In this document: piece after piece, positions 17,299-27,000 of the stretch | Layout of the letters: the number at the start of each line of letters is the position of its first letter | Numbering within the stretch: position 1 is the stretch's first letter | Assembly: GCF_004349315.1 (NCBI RefSeq) | Contig: NZ_SMLH01000001.1 | Location: forward strand, 372,001-436,000 | Reading direction: 5' to 3' | Source of the DNA: Flavobacterium ranwuense | GTDB taxonomy: Bacteria; Bacteroidota; Bacteroidia; Flavobacteriales; Flavobacteriaceae | Length of the DNA: 64,000 nucleotides | Made by a program: the position numbers and the translations under genes | The notes under the pieces: model-generated | Databases searched by the model: none | The model's input: the letters and a program-made list of their open reading frames with translations, nothing else | What the model was told of the DNA's origin: nothing

Positions 17299-19362
17299 CT
17301 ACCAGATTCTTACACGCTTTTCAGGTGCAATATACATTCCGTCATTTGCTTTAATATCAAACGCTTTATAGAACGTATCTATGTTTTGCAAAGGAACATA
17401 AGCACGGTACATTCCTGGAGAATGCGGGTCTGTTTTTACTTGATTTTTCAAGGCTTCATCACGCATTTTTGAACGCCAGATAGTCGACCAAGAAATGAAG
17501 AAACGTTGTTCTGGAGTATATCCGTCGATTAATCCCGGATTTCCGTTTTCTTTCAAATACAATTGTAAACCATCATAAGCGGCATTTACTCCACCTAAAT
17601 CTCCGATGTTTTCTCCTAACGTAAATTTACCATCTACGAAAGTTCCTGGAATAGGTTGCAAAGCGCTGTATTGTGCTGCAAGTGCTCCTGTCAAAGCAGA
17701 GAATTGTTTCAAATCTTCTGCAGTCCACCAGTCTACTAAGTTTCCGTCAGCGTTGTAACGGGAACCTGAATCATCAAAACCATGTGAAATTTCATGACCA
17801 ATAACACCTCCAATTCCACCATAATTTACTGCTTCATCCGCTTGGTAATTGTAAAAAGGCGGTTGTAAAATCGCTGCTGGGAATACAATCTCGTTATTGG
17901 ATGGATTGTAATAGGCATTTACCGTTTGTGGAGACATTCCCCATTTATCTTTATCAACTGGTTTGTTCAACTCAGCTATATTCTCATTGAAACGCCATTG
18001 CGCCATGCTTTTCGCATTTTCGAAATAGGTTCCTCCTTCTTCTGGACTTTTAATCGTCAAGGCTGAATAATCTTTCCATTTGTCAGGATAGCCAATTTTA
18101 ATTCTTGATTTATGCAGTTTAGCAAGCGCGCTCACCTTTGTTTCTGCAGACATCCAAGACAAATTATTGATTCTGTTTTCGAAAGCTGAAAATATATTTT
18201 TGATCATTTTCTCCGCTTTGGCTTTGGCTTCAGCCGGAAATTTTTTCTCTACATATAATTTTCCTAAAGCTTCTCCAACCGTTCCATTGATGGTTTGAAG
18301 TGCTCTTTCGTCACGTGGTCTTTGACTTACAGCACCCGTTAACGTTCTTCCGTAAAACTCCCAGTTTGCGTTTTCAATTTCAGTTGATAATTGGCTTGAA
18401 GCTCTGTTCAACAAACTCCAACGCATGTATGCTTTCCAGTCTGCTACTTTATTTTCTTTAAATATAGTTTCTAGCGCCGTCATGTATTTAGGTTGCGATA
18501 CAATAACGGTATCTACTTTTGCTAATCCAATTTTTGTGAAATAATTATTCCAGTTGATTGATGGAGTTAATTTACTCAAATCATTCAATGTCATTGGATT
18601 GTATGATTTACGACGATCTCTGCGTTCTACCCTGTCCAATCTTGGTTTAGACATTGCAATTTCAAGAGCCAGGATTTTTTCAGCATTCATTTTTGCAACT
18701 GCTGGTTTATCACCAAGGTATTGCAACATTTTAGCAACGTGTAAAAGATATTTCGCACGTTTCTCTTTGGAATCGGCATCTTCAGAAACATAATAATCTC
18801 TATCCGGCAAACCTACGCCTCCAGGACCTAAATTAATCACGTTTCTACTGCTGTTCTTTGCATCAGTCCCTACACCGGCACCCATAAATCCAATCCCGCC
18901 AATAGGTTCCATTTCGATCAATAATGCCTCTAAATCTTTGGCGTTTTTAACCGCGTCTATTTTTTTTAAGTACGGTTTCAAAGGCGCAATACCTAACTTA
19001 TTTCTTCCTACGGTATCAAGAATAGATTTGTATAAATTAATCGCTTTGCCTTGATCTGTATTCGATTTGTAGCTTGGATTTGTTGTCGCTTCTTTTAGAA
19101 TTGCCAATGCATCAGCATCTGTTTTTTGACGCAATTCATCAAAACTACCCCAACGGGTTCTATCAGCTGGAATCTCCGTATTATCCAACCAAGTTCCGTT
19201 TACATAACGAAAGAAATCGTTACTTGGCTTTACGGCCTTATCCATGTAATTAACATTGATTCCCGGTTCTTTAGCTGCCGGAGCATTCTGTGCTTGACTC
19301 ACCGCAAAACCCATAATTGCAGGAATCACAAAAAGCAATTGCTTATTGCTGGTTTTTTTCAT
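17299..19362 (-). CDS. M13-family (neprilysin/PepO-like) zinc metallopeptidase
   Basis: 687 residues with a signal peptide (MKKTSNKQLLFVIPAIMGFAVSQAQN), so periplasmic or exported. The catalytic zinc site is HEISHGFDD at about 520-530, with the third ligand in ENIGDLGG and a substrate-backbone motif NAYYNPSNNEIVFPA. It ends in RVRIW, the C-terminal tryptophan typical of M13. The family cleaves oligopeptides. It is a single gene between a bidirectional terminator and its own -7 element (reading TAGCTTTG at 19389-19396). Confidence 0.96.
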   Translation of the reverse strand: MKKTSNKQLLFVIPAIMGFAVSQAQNAPAAKEPGINVNYMDKAVKPSNDFFRYVNGTWLDNTEIPADRTRWGSFDELRQKTDADALAILKEATTNPSYKSNTDQGKAINLYKSILDTVGRNKLGIAPLKPYLKKIDAVKNAKDLEALLIEMEPIGGIGFMGAGVGTDAKNSSRNVINLGPGGVGLPDRDYYVSEDADSKEKRAKYLLHVAKMLQYLGDKPAVAKMNAEKILALEIAMSKPRLDRVERRDRRKSYNPMTLNDLSKLTPSINWNNYFTKIGLAKVDTVIVSQPKYMTALETIFKENKVADWKAYMRWSLLNRASSQLSTEIENANWEFYGRTLTGAVSQRPRDERALQTINGTVGEALGKLYVEKKFPAEAKAKAEKMIKNIFSAFENRINNLSWMSAETKVSALAKLHKSRIKIGYPDKWKDYSALTIKSPEEGGTYFENAKSMAQWRFNENIAELNKPVDKDKWGMSPQTVNAYYNPSNNEIVFPAAILQPPFYNYQADEAVNYGGIGGVIGHEISHGFDDSGSRYNADGNLVDWWTAEDLKQFSALTGALAAQYSALQPIPGTFVDGKFTLGENIGDLGGVNAAYDGLQLYLKENGNPGLIDGYTPEQRFFISWSTIWRSKMRDEALKNQVKTDPHSPGMYRAYVPLQNIDTFYKAFDIKANDGMYIAPEKRVRIW

Positions 19363-19388
19363 TTTTTTTTGTTTTTTAGTTATCTTAA

Positions 19389-19396
19389 CAAAGCTA
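19389..19396 (-). promoter_or_regulatory. -7 promoter element of the M13 peptidase gene
   Basis: CAAAGCTA on the plus strand reads TAGCTTTG on the minus strand, a match to TAnnTTTG 26 bases before the ATG at 19362. Confidence 0.6.
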
Positions 19397-19546
19397 TTAA
19401 TAAATAATCTGATTTTTAGTTAAAATTTATTATTTACGAATACATCTTTATTGGACTCCAAAATTTCTAAAAGGTTTAATTAAAACGAGAATTAATTTCA
19501 TGTCCTTTATTTCGAAGGAATCTATCTGAACTAAGTATTGTGTTAG

Positions 19547-19653
19547 GTCAAACGCATTAAAAATGGAACCACATAGAAACATAGAATTTAATTTTTGTAG
19601 GAATAAAGACTATGTTTCTATATGGTTTAAACTTTAATATTAATGCGTTTGAC
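19547..19653. repeat. Composite nested inverted repeat
   Basis: Outer arms of 14 bp (19547-19560, GTCAAACGCATTAA, and 19640-19653) are perfect. Inner arms of 18 bp (19567-19584 and 19610-19627) match with one mismatch. The inner sequence (CATAGAAACATAG) is of the intergenic repeat type seen between Bacteroidota genes. A transcript of either strand would fold into one long hairpin. Confidence 0.7.
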
Positions 19654-19697
19654 GTGAGTATTGTGTTAATTTGAATTAAAAACAAATCTCGTTTTCG

Positions 19698-19705
19698 TAT
19701 TTTTG
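19698..19705 (+). promoter_or_regulatory. -7 promoter element of the SCO1 gene
   Basis: TATTTTTG fits TAnnTTTG. It overlaps a possible TTG start at 19703, so translation must begin at the ATG at 19721. Confidence 0.65.
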
Positions 19706-19720
19706 CATCAAAATAGCGTT

Positions 19721-20386
19721 ATGTTAGAGTTTTTCAAAAAATACCGACTCTTTTTCGGAGTCTTCCTTGTTCTTTCGGCAATCATTTTATCCTTATTTTA
19801 TTCGGCTTTAAAGCCAAAAAAAACACTTCCAATTTATAATCCTGTGGATGTAAATCCTGAATTAGTGGACAGTACCGTTCAATACAAAAGCAAGTATCAT
19901 ACGATTGCTGACTTTTCGTTTGTCAACCAAAACGGAAAAACCATCACCCAAAAAGATTATGAAGGAAAAATATATGTGGCTGATTTTTTCTTTACCACTT
20001 GCGGCTCCATTTGCCCAAAAATGACCTCCAATTTATCCGATATTCAAAAAGCTTTTGCTAATAACCCAAAGGTGAGATTATTATCACATACCGTTTTTCC
20101 GGAGACTGACAGCGTTCCCGTTTTGAAGGCTTACGCCAAAAAACATCATGTTGATGATGCCAAATGGAACTTAGTAACCGGAGATAAAAAAGAAATTTAC
20201 GCAATGGCCAGAAAATCCTATTTGGCCGTGAAACTGGGAAAACCAAGCGAACTATATGATATGGTTCACACCGAAAATTTTGTTTTGGTCGATACTAAAA
20301 AAAGAGTTCGTGGTTTTTATGACGGCACCAACAAAGAAGACATCAAAAGATTAATCGAAGATATTACTTTTTTGAGCAACGAATAA
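19721..20386 (+). CDS. SCO1/SenC-family copper chaperone, thioredoxin fold
   Basis: 221 residues. One N-terminal membrane span (FFGVFLVLSAIILSLFYSAL) anchors a thioredoxin-like domain facing the periplasm. The copper ligands are the CxxxC of CGSICPKM and the histidine in DMVHTENFVLVD. SCO proteins deliver copper to the CuA site of cytochrome c oxidase or act as thiol reductants. The ATG at 19721 is chosen because the upstream TTG lies in the promoter. No oxidase genes are adjacent; feoAB follows about 170 bases later under its own promoter. Confidence 0.93.
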   Translation: MLEFFKKYRLFFGVFLVLSAIILSLFYSALKPKKTLPIYNPVDVNPELVDSTVQYKSKYHTIADFSFVNQNGKTITQKDYEGKIYVADFFFTTCGSICPKMTSNLSDIQKAFANNPKVRLLSHTVFPETDSVPVLKAYAKKHHVDDAKWNLVTGDKKEIYAMARKSYLAVKLGKPSELYDMVHTENFVLVDTKKRVRGFYDGTNKEDIKRLIEDITFLSNE

Positions 20387-20487
20387 AGCACTTTTAAGGT
20401 TATGTAAATCCCTTATAATCTGATTGAAAAACCCAGCAAAACAAACTATTGCCCGATTCTTAAATTTATCCAAAAAAACTACAAAAT

Positions 20488-20499
20488 TGACAATTATCA
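20488..20499. promoter_or_regulatory. Candidate Fur-type operator upstream of feoAB
   Basis: TGACAATTATCA is a near-perfect palindrome with GATAAT-like halves. It sits 22 bases before the feoA -7 element, where RNA polymerase would touch the -33 region. The 13-mer AATTATCATTTTT within and after it recurs exactly upstream of the haem-linked AraC gene (59827-59839). Fur assignment is inferred from resemblance and gene function. Confidence 0.5.
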
Positions 20500-20521
20500 T
20501 TTTTTTTAGTTTTATAATATG

Positions 20522-20529
20522 TACTTTTG
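20522..20529 (+). promoter_or_regulatory. -7 promoter element of feoAB
   Basis: TACTTTTG fits TAnnTTTG, 26 bases before the TTG start of feoA. Confidence 0.65.
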
Positions 20530-20555
20530 CAATCTTAATTCAATCTAAATAAGAC

Positions 20556-20795
20556 TTGCAAACAACGATACATTCTCTAAAAAAAGGTGAAAAGGCCATT
20601 ATCAAAGATTTTGATATTGACATTGTTCCATTGAAATTACTAGAAATGGGATGTTTGCCGGGAAATATGGTTGAACTGCTTCAAATTGCTCCTTTTGGCG
20701 ATCCTTTATACCTTAACATTAATGGTTCACACGTTGCTATCCGCGTGGAAACAGCGCGTGAAATTGAAGTTGAAATACTAAAAAACAACTTATAA
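20556..20795 (+). CDS. feoA: FeoA, SH3-like accessory protein of ferrous-iron uptake
   Basis: 79 residues forming the FeoA fold (KGEKAIIKDFD ... LKLLEMGCLPGNMVELLQIAPFGDPLYLNINGSHVAIRVETAREIEVE). FeoA is cytosolic and needed for FeoB-driven Fe(II) import. The start is a TTG at 20556; the next ATG would remove the conserved first strands, and a -7 element lies at the right distance. Its stop overlaps the feoB ATG by one base (TAATG), so the two are translationally coupled. Confidence 0.95.
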   Translation: MQTTIHSLKKGEKAIIKDFDIDIVPLKLLEMGCLPGNMVELLQIAPFGDPLYLNINGSHVAIRVETAREIEVEILKNNL

Positions 20796-22894
20796 TGACC
20801 AATCAAAATATCAATGTTGCTTTAATCGGAAATCCTAACACGGGGAAAACTTCCGTTTTTAATCAGTTGACAGGCCTTAATCAACAAGTGGGAAACTACC
20901 CTGGAATTACGGTTGAAAAAAAGATTGGTTTTTGCAAATTACCCAATAATGTTAAAGCTAACATTCTGGATTTACCAGGGACATACAGCCTGAATGCAAG
21001 TTCGATTGATGAAAATGTAGTCATTGAATTATTACTGAATAAAAACGATAAATTATATCCGGACGTAGCGCTTGTAGTTACTGATGTTGAAAATCTAAAA
21101 CGAAATTTACTGCTTTTTACCCAAATAAAAGACCTTGAAATTCCCACAATATTAGTCATAAACATGGCGGATAGAATGAAATTTAAAGGAATCACATTAG
21201 ACATTCCGTATCTTGAGGAGCACTTAAAAACAAAAATCGCACTGATCAGTTCGAGAAAAAATTTTGGGATTGATGAATTGAAAAAATTGATTGTCAGTTA
21301 TAAAACTATTTCCAGCGAACCATGCCTGAATGCGTCAAGTATCGACCCTGAATATTTCAATAGTTTGCGCAAAGCATTTTCTAACCAATTGTTATACAAA
21401 TTGTGGCTGGTAATTACGCAGGACGTCAATTTCCTGAATTTAGAGCGAAATGAAATCCGAAGTTCGTTTACTAAATCCCATTCGGATTTAAAACGTTTGC
21501 AACAAAAAGAAACCATAAAACGCTATCAATTCATCAATGATGTTTTGAAAGAAGGATTAAAAATAGACACCACTATTGCTAAAGATTTCCGAAGCAAACT
21601 GGATCGCGTTCTGACACATAAAGTATGGGGATATGTAATTTTCTTCCTGATTTTGTTTGTTATTTTCCAATCTATTTTCGAATGGTCTAAAATCCCGATG
21701 GATTTCATTGATGGTACTTTTGCTACGTTGAGCACTCTTGCTGCCGAAGAATTACCGGCAGGAGTTTTAACCAATTTAATTTCACAAGGAATCATTCCCG
21801 GAATAGGAGGAATTTTGATATTTATTCCACAAATTGCCTTCCTGTTTATGTTTATTTCGATTCTTGAAGAAAGTGGCTACATGAGTCGAGTCGTTTTCCT
21901 GATGGATAAAATCATGCGAAAATTTGGTTTATCGGGTAAAAGTGTGGTGCCACTTATTTCTGGAACTGCCTGTGCTATTCCTGCAATTATGGCCACTAGA
22001 AATATCGAAAACTGGAAAGAAAGATTGATTACCATTCTGGTAACACCATTTACAACCTGCTCTGCCAGATTGCCTGTTTATGCCATTATTATTGCACTGG
22101 TAATTCCGGATAATCGCGTTTTTGGTTTTCTGAACATGCAAGGAATGACCTTGATGCTGTTGTACCTTTTGGGTTTTGGAATGGCTATTTTTTCAGCTTA
22201 CATTTTGAATAAAATCCTTAAAATAAAAGGAAAAACATACTTCGTAGTAGAAATGCCCAATTATAAATTACCACTTTTCAAGAACGTGGGAATCAATGTA
22301 ATCGAAAAAACAAAAGCCTTTATTTTTGGAGCTGGAAAAATCATTTTAGCCATTTCTATTGTATTGTGGTTTTTAGCATCATACGGGCCCGGCAAAAAAT
22401 TCAATAATGCAGAAACAATTGTTACTGAAAACACCAAGCAAAATCCGCTGTCAGAAGCAGAGTTTGAGAATGCTGTGGCTTCACAAAAACTAGAAAACTC
22501 TTATATTGGATTAATGGGAAAAACCATTGAACCAGCAATTTCACCTTTAGGTTACGACTGGAAAATAGGGATTGCCATTATCAGTTCCTTTGCTGCCAGA
22601 GAAGTATTCGTAGGAACATTGGCTACGATTTACAGCGTAGGCGGCAGTGATAATGAAGTAACAATCAAAAATAAAATGGCTGCCGAAATCAATCCGGTAA
22701 CCGGAGAAAAGATTTTCAACTTTGCCTCCGGAATATCATTGCTGTTGTTTTATGCTTTTGCCATGCAATGCGCCAGTACACTTGCAGTTACAAAAAAAGA
22801 AACCAATTCATGGAAATGGCCCGCTGGACAATTGATCTTCATGTCCGGATTTGCCTATGTAGTGGCTTTAATTGCTTATCAAATTCTAAAATAA
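20795..22894 (+). CDS. feoB: FeoB ferrous-iron transporter
   Basis: 699 residues. An N-terminal GTPase-like domain carries G1 at 12-19 (GNPNTGKT), G3 (LPGTYSLNA) and G4 (NMAD). A helical spacer follows, then the two gate-domain membrane blocks with their conserved cysteines (GTACAIPAIMATR and TTCSARLPVYA) and a C-terminal GFAYVVALIAYQIL span. The protein imports Fe(II) across the inner membrane. It is the second gene of feoA-feoB-small protein; an iron-responsive operator candidate precedes the operon. Confidence 0.98.
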   Translation: MTNQNINVALIGNPNTGKTSVFNQLTGLNQQVGNYPGITVEKKIGFCKLPNNVKANILDLPGTYSLNASSIDENVVIELLLNKNDKLYPDVALVVTDVENLKRNLLLFTQIKDLEIPTILVINMADRMKFKGITLDIPYLEEHLKTKIALISSRKNFGIDELKKLIVSYKTISSEPCLNASSIDPEYFNSLRKAFSNQLLYKLWLVITQDVNFLNLERNEIRSSFTKSHSDLKRLQQKETIKRYQFINDVLKEGLKIDTTIAKDFRSKLDRVLTHKVWGYVIFFLILFVIFQSIFEWSKIPMDFIDGTFATLSTLAAEELPAGVLTNLISQGIIPGIGGILIFIPQIAFLFMFISILEESGYMSRVVFLMDKIMRKFGLSGKSVVPLISGTACAIPAIMATRNIENWKERLITILVTPFTTCSARLPVYAIIIALVIPDNRVFGFLNMQGMTLMLLYLLGFGMAIFSAYILNKILKIKGKTYFVVEMPNYKLPLFKNVGINVIEKTKAFIFGAGKIILAISIVLWFLASYGPGKKFNNAETIVTENTKQNPLSEAEFENAVASQKLENSYIGLMGKTIEPAISPLGYDWKIGIAIISSFAAREVFVGTLATIYSVGGSDNEVTIKNKMAAEINPVTGEKIFNFASGISLLLFYAFAMQCASTLAVTKKETNSWKWPAGQLIFMSGFAYVVALIAYQILK

Positions 22895-22900
22895 ACGATT

Positions 22901-23032
22901 ATGGATATTCAAGAAATAATTGCTTTTATTGCTTTGGGAATTGCCCTTGCTTTTTTGATCAAAAAATTCTTTTTCAAAAAGAGAAAATCAGATAAAAATT
23001 GCAGTAGTGGTGATGATTGTGGTTGTCATTAA
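22901..23032 (+). CDS. FeoB-associated small Cys-rich membrane protein
   Basis: A 43-residue protein starting 6 bases after feoB. One membrane span (EIIAFIALGIALAFLIKKFF) is followed by basic residues and a CSSGDDCGCH tail. This is the form of the FeoB-associated Cys-rich family that stands in for FeoC in many bacteria, and it may bind iron or sense redox next to FeoB. It is too short for usual gene callers, but the position, spacing and Cys tail make it convincing. Confidence 0.85.
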   Translation: MDIQEIIAFIALGIALAFLIKKFFFKKRKSDKNCSSGDDCGCH

Positions 23033-23616
23033 AAATCCTATTTTTCTATTTTAAATAGAGTTACTTTAAAATACAACAGGGTTAAACTTTCCTTAAAAAG
23101 ATAAAAAAAATCTTTCTATAATTTATAGAAAATCACTTTTTTTGACTAAATTTACTACAGTAAAAAATAAGTTTTTAGACTCAAAATCAGTCGTTTCCGT
23201 TTTTTAGCTTTAAAAAAATGCTTTCAGATTTGAACTTGAATCTAATTTGGCTTTTGAACATAATTTCAGAATTACCCCTAAGCAATTGAAATTATAGAAC
23301 TATTATGAATTGGTAATTCGCATACGATTAGACAATCATAATTTTTAGTAAAAAATCTGACAAATACGTTATAAATATCTTTAATCCCAATGAAAATATT
23401 TCTCGTTTTGGGATAGATCTAATAGGAATATGTAGTGCCATTTTTAGATAGACTTCTTTTGATAACTTAAAGAGAACTGTCTTTTGATTTCATCATTATT
23501 CTTTTCACTGACTACTTTTTCTAAAAAAAACATATTAAGTAGTTCAATGAAAACTTCTTATAATTATTACGTTGCAATTGATTTCAAACCAAAAAATGAA
23601 CCAATATCAACTAATC
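23033..23616. other. Long intergenic region ahead of the TonB receptor/YfiR/PAS unit
   Basis: About 580 bases without a credible gene. It holds a small AT hairpin (TTTCTATAATTTATAGAAA, about 23113-23131) and an ATCCCAA ... TTGGGAT inverted repeat (about 23384-23414). No exact TAnnTTTG element at a convincing distance was found. The promoter and control of the next three genes must lie here. Confidence 0.5.
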
Positions 23617-26301
23617 ATGAAAAAGTGTGCCTCGATAGTGTTATTTATGCTAAACATCACGTTTCTTTTTGCACAAAAAGAAATCTCGGGTTTTGTACTA
23701 GATAATGCTGGTGTTGCGATGTCAGGCGTTAACGTCACCGAAAAAAGAACAAACAACAGCGTTTCCACTGATATCAATGGAGCATACAAGATTAATGTTA
23801 AGGAAGGAGCTATTTTGGTCTTTAGTTACTCTGGTTTTTCTAAGCAGGAACACGACACAACCGATTCTATTCTAAATGTTTTTTTATCTGAAGGAGGCGG
23901 ACAAAATATTAACGAAGTTGTGGTTACCGGAACAAGAGCTGTACCCAGAAGCAATACCACGACTACACTTCCTATTGATGTAGTATCATTTGAAGAACTG
24001 ACTTCAACCGGACAGGCAACTTTTGACAAAGCATTACAATACAAAATACCATCTTTCAATACCGTTCAAACTCCTGTAAATGATGCCACTTCATTACTTG
24101 ATCCATACGAAATTAGAAATATGGGACCCAGCAGGACGTTAATCCTTATCAACGGAAAAAGAAAAAATTTAAGCTCCTTACTTTATGTTCAAGCCTCTCC
24201 AGGACGTGGAGAAACTGGTGCCGATATTTCTGCAATACCAATAGATGCCATAGAAAGAGTTGAAATTCTTCGTGATGGCGCATCGGCTCAATATGGTTCA
24301 GATGCAATAGCCGGGGTAATCAATATTATCTTAAAAAAAAGAACCGATGATGGTTCCGTAACTGTAAGAACAGGCATTACGGCAGAAGGTGATGGCGAAA
24401 TGCTAGGCGTGAGTTTGAACAATGGATCTACTGTAGGCGAAAAAGGTTTTGTAAATTACACGCTAGATTTTTCAAAAGTGAACTTGGCCAACAGACCCGG
24501 AAAAGTAGATGCTGATGGAGATTTTGCCAGTTTCGGCGGCACTATTTCTGGCATTAACACCTTAGCAGATATTAAATCTTTTCTTGCAAAATATCCAGAT
24601 GCTCAAAACATCAATGGATCTCCACAAACTGCTGCCGTAAAATTTCTCGTAAACGGCGGGTTTGTTTTATCAGATGAAACACAATTGTATTATAATGCCG
24701 CTTATGTCTATAAAAAAGTAAATTCTTTTGCCAATTACAGAACACCCTATTGGGGCTATGGAGAGGGAGTTACTTTAAACGATCTTCCCTACTTATTAGA
24801 CTTCTTTGGAGACGGAACGGCTGCTTCTTACAAAGGGTATCATCCGACATTTATTGGAGATTTGAACGATTACCATGCTAGCTTTGGTTATAAATCTATA
24901 AAGAATGGATGGAATACTGATGCCAGCATAACTGCAGGTGGCAATAAGCAAATCTATACCATAGAAAACTCTCACAATAGATCAGATATTCAAGATCCCA
25001 ATAAGATTAATATATATCGAGAGAACAGTCCCATATTTTTTAAACCGGGAGGAGCTTCGTTTAACCATATTGTAGGTAATTTAGATGTCTCTAAAGTATT
25101 ATCTGATAAAATAAGTATTGGTTTTGGTTCTGAGGTTAGAACAGAAACTTTTGAAGTGATTGCAGGAGACAAAGCATCTTGGGATGGATTTGGTGCGGAC
25201 TCATTTGCTGGTAACAGACCCGAGGATTCAGGTAAATGGAATCGTTATAACTTAGGCGGATACTTCGATTTAGCGTATGATTTTACTAAAAATTTCTTAG
25301 TAAACGGTACGGTTCGTTATGAAAATTATAGCGATTTTGGGGGAGCAACGGTTTGGAAATTAAGTTCCAGATATAAATTCTCGAATGATAAAATTACGAT
25401 AAGAGGATCCGTTTCCTCTGGATTCAGAGCACCAACATTACACCAAATTTACACTCAAAAATCACAATATTCATTTGTACCTGACCAAGGGGTCCGAGTT
25501 AGTGGAATTATAAACAATGTTTCACCGCAAGCACGCCAATTAGGCATTCCTCCATTAGACGCTGAAAAATCAACCAACATAACTGTAGGAATAGGAGCCA
25601 ACCCTTTAAAAAAATTAAATTTTACTATAGATTATTATAACATCAAATTAAAAGACCGGATTATTTTGGGGGATGAAGCAGTAACTTCATTCGGTACCGT
25701 TGCCTGGTTTGAAAATTCATTCGATTCGAGAACTTCAGGCTTAGATGTAGTAATGAATTACAGTTCCCTAGTATTAGGAACTGGAGAATTAGGAATCAAT
25801 TTATCAGGAAACGTAACTTTTGAGAACAAAAGAATTTCACCGGTTGCAAGTGATAATTTTGGAGCAACACTTAACGCATTAATGTTTACATCAAGACCTG
25901 TAACAAAATGGATTTTGGGAGCAAATTACAAAATTAAAAAGTTTGACTTATCGCTTAACAACACGTATTTTGGAAAAACAACATTCAAACAAGACGGTTT
26001 ACATCCAAATTTAAGAACTGAGTTTACTCCAAAAATAGTCACTGATTTAGGAATTAATTACGCTGCAACAGAAAAATTAACAGTAACTCTTAATGTGAAC
26101 AATATATTAAATGTATTGCCCGAATGGAAATTTAAATCCGAAAACACGTCTGGACAAACAATTTTGAATGATCCTACTCAAGTAAAATCACAGTTTAACT
26201 TAATTACATTCAATGGCCGTTATTCACAAATGACCTATCAAGGATACCACTTTAGCCAATTAGGGACCTTGTTTAGTTTATCATTAATCTATAAATTCTA
26301 A
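23617..26301 (+). CDS. TonB-dependent outer membrane receptor with CarboxypepD-like N-terminal domain
   Basis: 894 residues from the ATG at 23617, which gives a compact signal peptide (MKKCASIVLFMLNITFLFAQ); in-frame starts at 23572 and 23596 would only lengthen it. A beta-sandwich of the carboxypeptidase-regulatory type (ISGFVLDNAGVAMSGVNVTE) comes first, then a plug domain (NEVVVTGTRAVPRSN, ILRDGASAQYGSDAIAGVINIILKK) and a 22-strand barrel ending in an aromatic residue (SLSLIYKF). The ligand is unknown; the long YNIKLKDRI-type barrel resembles siderophore/vitamin receptors. It is followed by a YfiR-like and a CHASE8-PAS gene, suggesting receptor-linked signalling. Confidence 0.93.
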   Translation: MKKCASIVLFMLNITFLFAQKEISGFVLDNAGVAMSGVNVTEKRTNNSVSTDINGAYKINVKEGAILVFSYSGFSKQEHDTTDSILNVFLSEGGGQNINEVVVTGTRAVPRSNTTTTLPIDVVSFEELTSTGQATFDKALQYKIPSFNTVQTPVNDATSLLDPYEIRNMGPSRTLILINGKRKNLSSLLYVQASPGRGETGADISAIPIDAIERVEILRDGASAQYGSDAIAGVINIILKKRTDDGSVTVRTGITAEGDGEMLGVSLNNGSTVGEKGFVNYTLDFSKVNLANRPGKVDADGDFASFGGTISGINTLADIKSFLAKYPDAQNINGSPQTAAVKFLVNGGFVLSDETQLYYNAAYVYKKVNSFANYRTPYWGYGEGVTLNDLPYLLDFFGDGTAASYKGYHPTFIGDLNDYHASFGYKSIKNGWNTDASITAGGNKQIYTIENSHNRSDIQDPNKINIYRENSPIFFKPGGASFNHIVGNLDVSKVLSDKISIGFGSEVRTETFEVIAGDKASWDGFGADSFAGNRPEDSGKWNRYNLGGYFDLAYDFTKNFLVNGTVRYENYSDFGGATVWKLSSRYKFSNDKITIRGSVSSGFRAPTLHQIYTQKSQYSFVPDQGVRVSGIINNVSPQARQLGIPPLDAEKSTNITVGIGANPLKKLNFTIDYYNIKLKDRIILGDEAVTSFGTVAWFENSFDSRTSGLDVVMNYSSLVLGTGELGINLSGNVTFENKRISPVASDNFGATLNALMFTSRPVTKWILGANYKIKKFDLSLNNTYFGKTTFKQDGLHPNLRTEFTPKIVTDLGINYAATEKLTVTLNVNNILNVLPEWKFKSENTSGQTILNDPTQVKSQFNLITFNGRYSQMTYQGYHFSQLGTLFSLSLIYKF

Positions 26302-26374
26302 TATCAGAATTATTTAAAAAACACGATAGAATCAATAATTTCAATCAAGACAGAACTTCTTAAAAACAAAATAG

Positions 26375-26896
26375 ATGATACGTAGAGAGCACATGTTTTT
26401 TTGGATAGTAATTATTATTTTAATGGGAGGAAATCCAATGTCAGCCCAAGAGGGCACCGGGGAGAAGGAATATGCTCTAAAAGCTGATTTTCTGTATCGT
26501 TTTGTAGATTATGTTTATTGGAAAAATTATTCTAAAAAACAAACTTTCAAGATTGCTGTTCTGGAGGAAAGCCTAATTACTACTTCATTACTTGACATTA
26601 CTAAAAACAAAAAAATTGAAGTCAAGGAATATAAAAATTTGAACGAATTGGGTTTTTGCAATATTCTGTTTATTCCTTACAATTGTACCATACCAATTGA
26701 AACCATTCTTTCTAAATTTTCCGGTAAACCAGTACTGATTGTGACAGAACAAAATGGTTACGGAAAAAAAGGCACACACGTGAATTTTGTTACAGTCGAC
26801 AATAAATTAAAATTTGAAGTAAATCTAAAAGCAATAAATAAATCCGGAATAGGAATCAGTTCCTTCTTGCTGAAACATGCAATTATTGTGCAATAA
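26375..26896 (+). CDS. YfiR/DUF4154-family periplasmic protein
   Basis: 173 residues with a signal peptide (FFWIVIIILMGGNPMSAQ). The mature part matches the YfiR pattern: KADFLYRFVDYVYWKN at the start, FKIAVLE, a central strand pair, KPVLIVTEQNGYGKKGTHVNFVTVDNKLKFEVNL and a terminal LLKHAIIV. In Pseudomonas, YfiR sits in the periplasm and inhibits the CHASE8-containing diguanylate cyclase YfiN. Here the adjacent downstream gene also begins with a CHASE8-like domain, so an analogous pair is likely. The intergenic gap upstream is 73 bases. Confidence 0.85.
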   Translation: MIRREHMFFWIVIIILMGGNPMSAQEGTGEKEYALKADFLYRFVDYVYWKNYSKKQTFKIAVLEESLITTSLLDITKNKKIEVKEYKNLNELGFCNILFIPYNCTIPIETILSKFSGKPVLIVTEQNGYGKKGTHVNFVTVDNKLKFEVNLKAINKSGIGISSFLLKHAIIVQ

Positions 26897-27000
26897 TAGT
26901 ATCAAATTACAAATTTAGATCGTTCAATTTGTGTGTGAATTTGGGTAAAGAAGGAAAAACTTACGAAAAAGTGCATTTACAGTATTAGAAAACAAAAAAA

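Larger units (their letters stand above)
19363..19720. other. Intergenic region between divergent M13 peptidase and SCO1 genes
   Basis: No gene is seen. It contains the two divergent -7 elements (19389-19396 minus, 19698-19705 plus) and a large composite inverted repeat (19547-19653). Confidence 0.6.

Noticed and set aside
23220..23300. Short open frame in the gap before the TonB receptor
   Set aside because: Only about 24 codons, no conserved features and no start signal; treated as chance.
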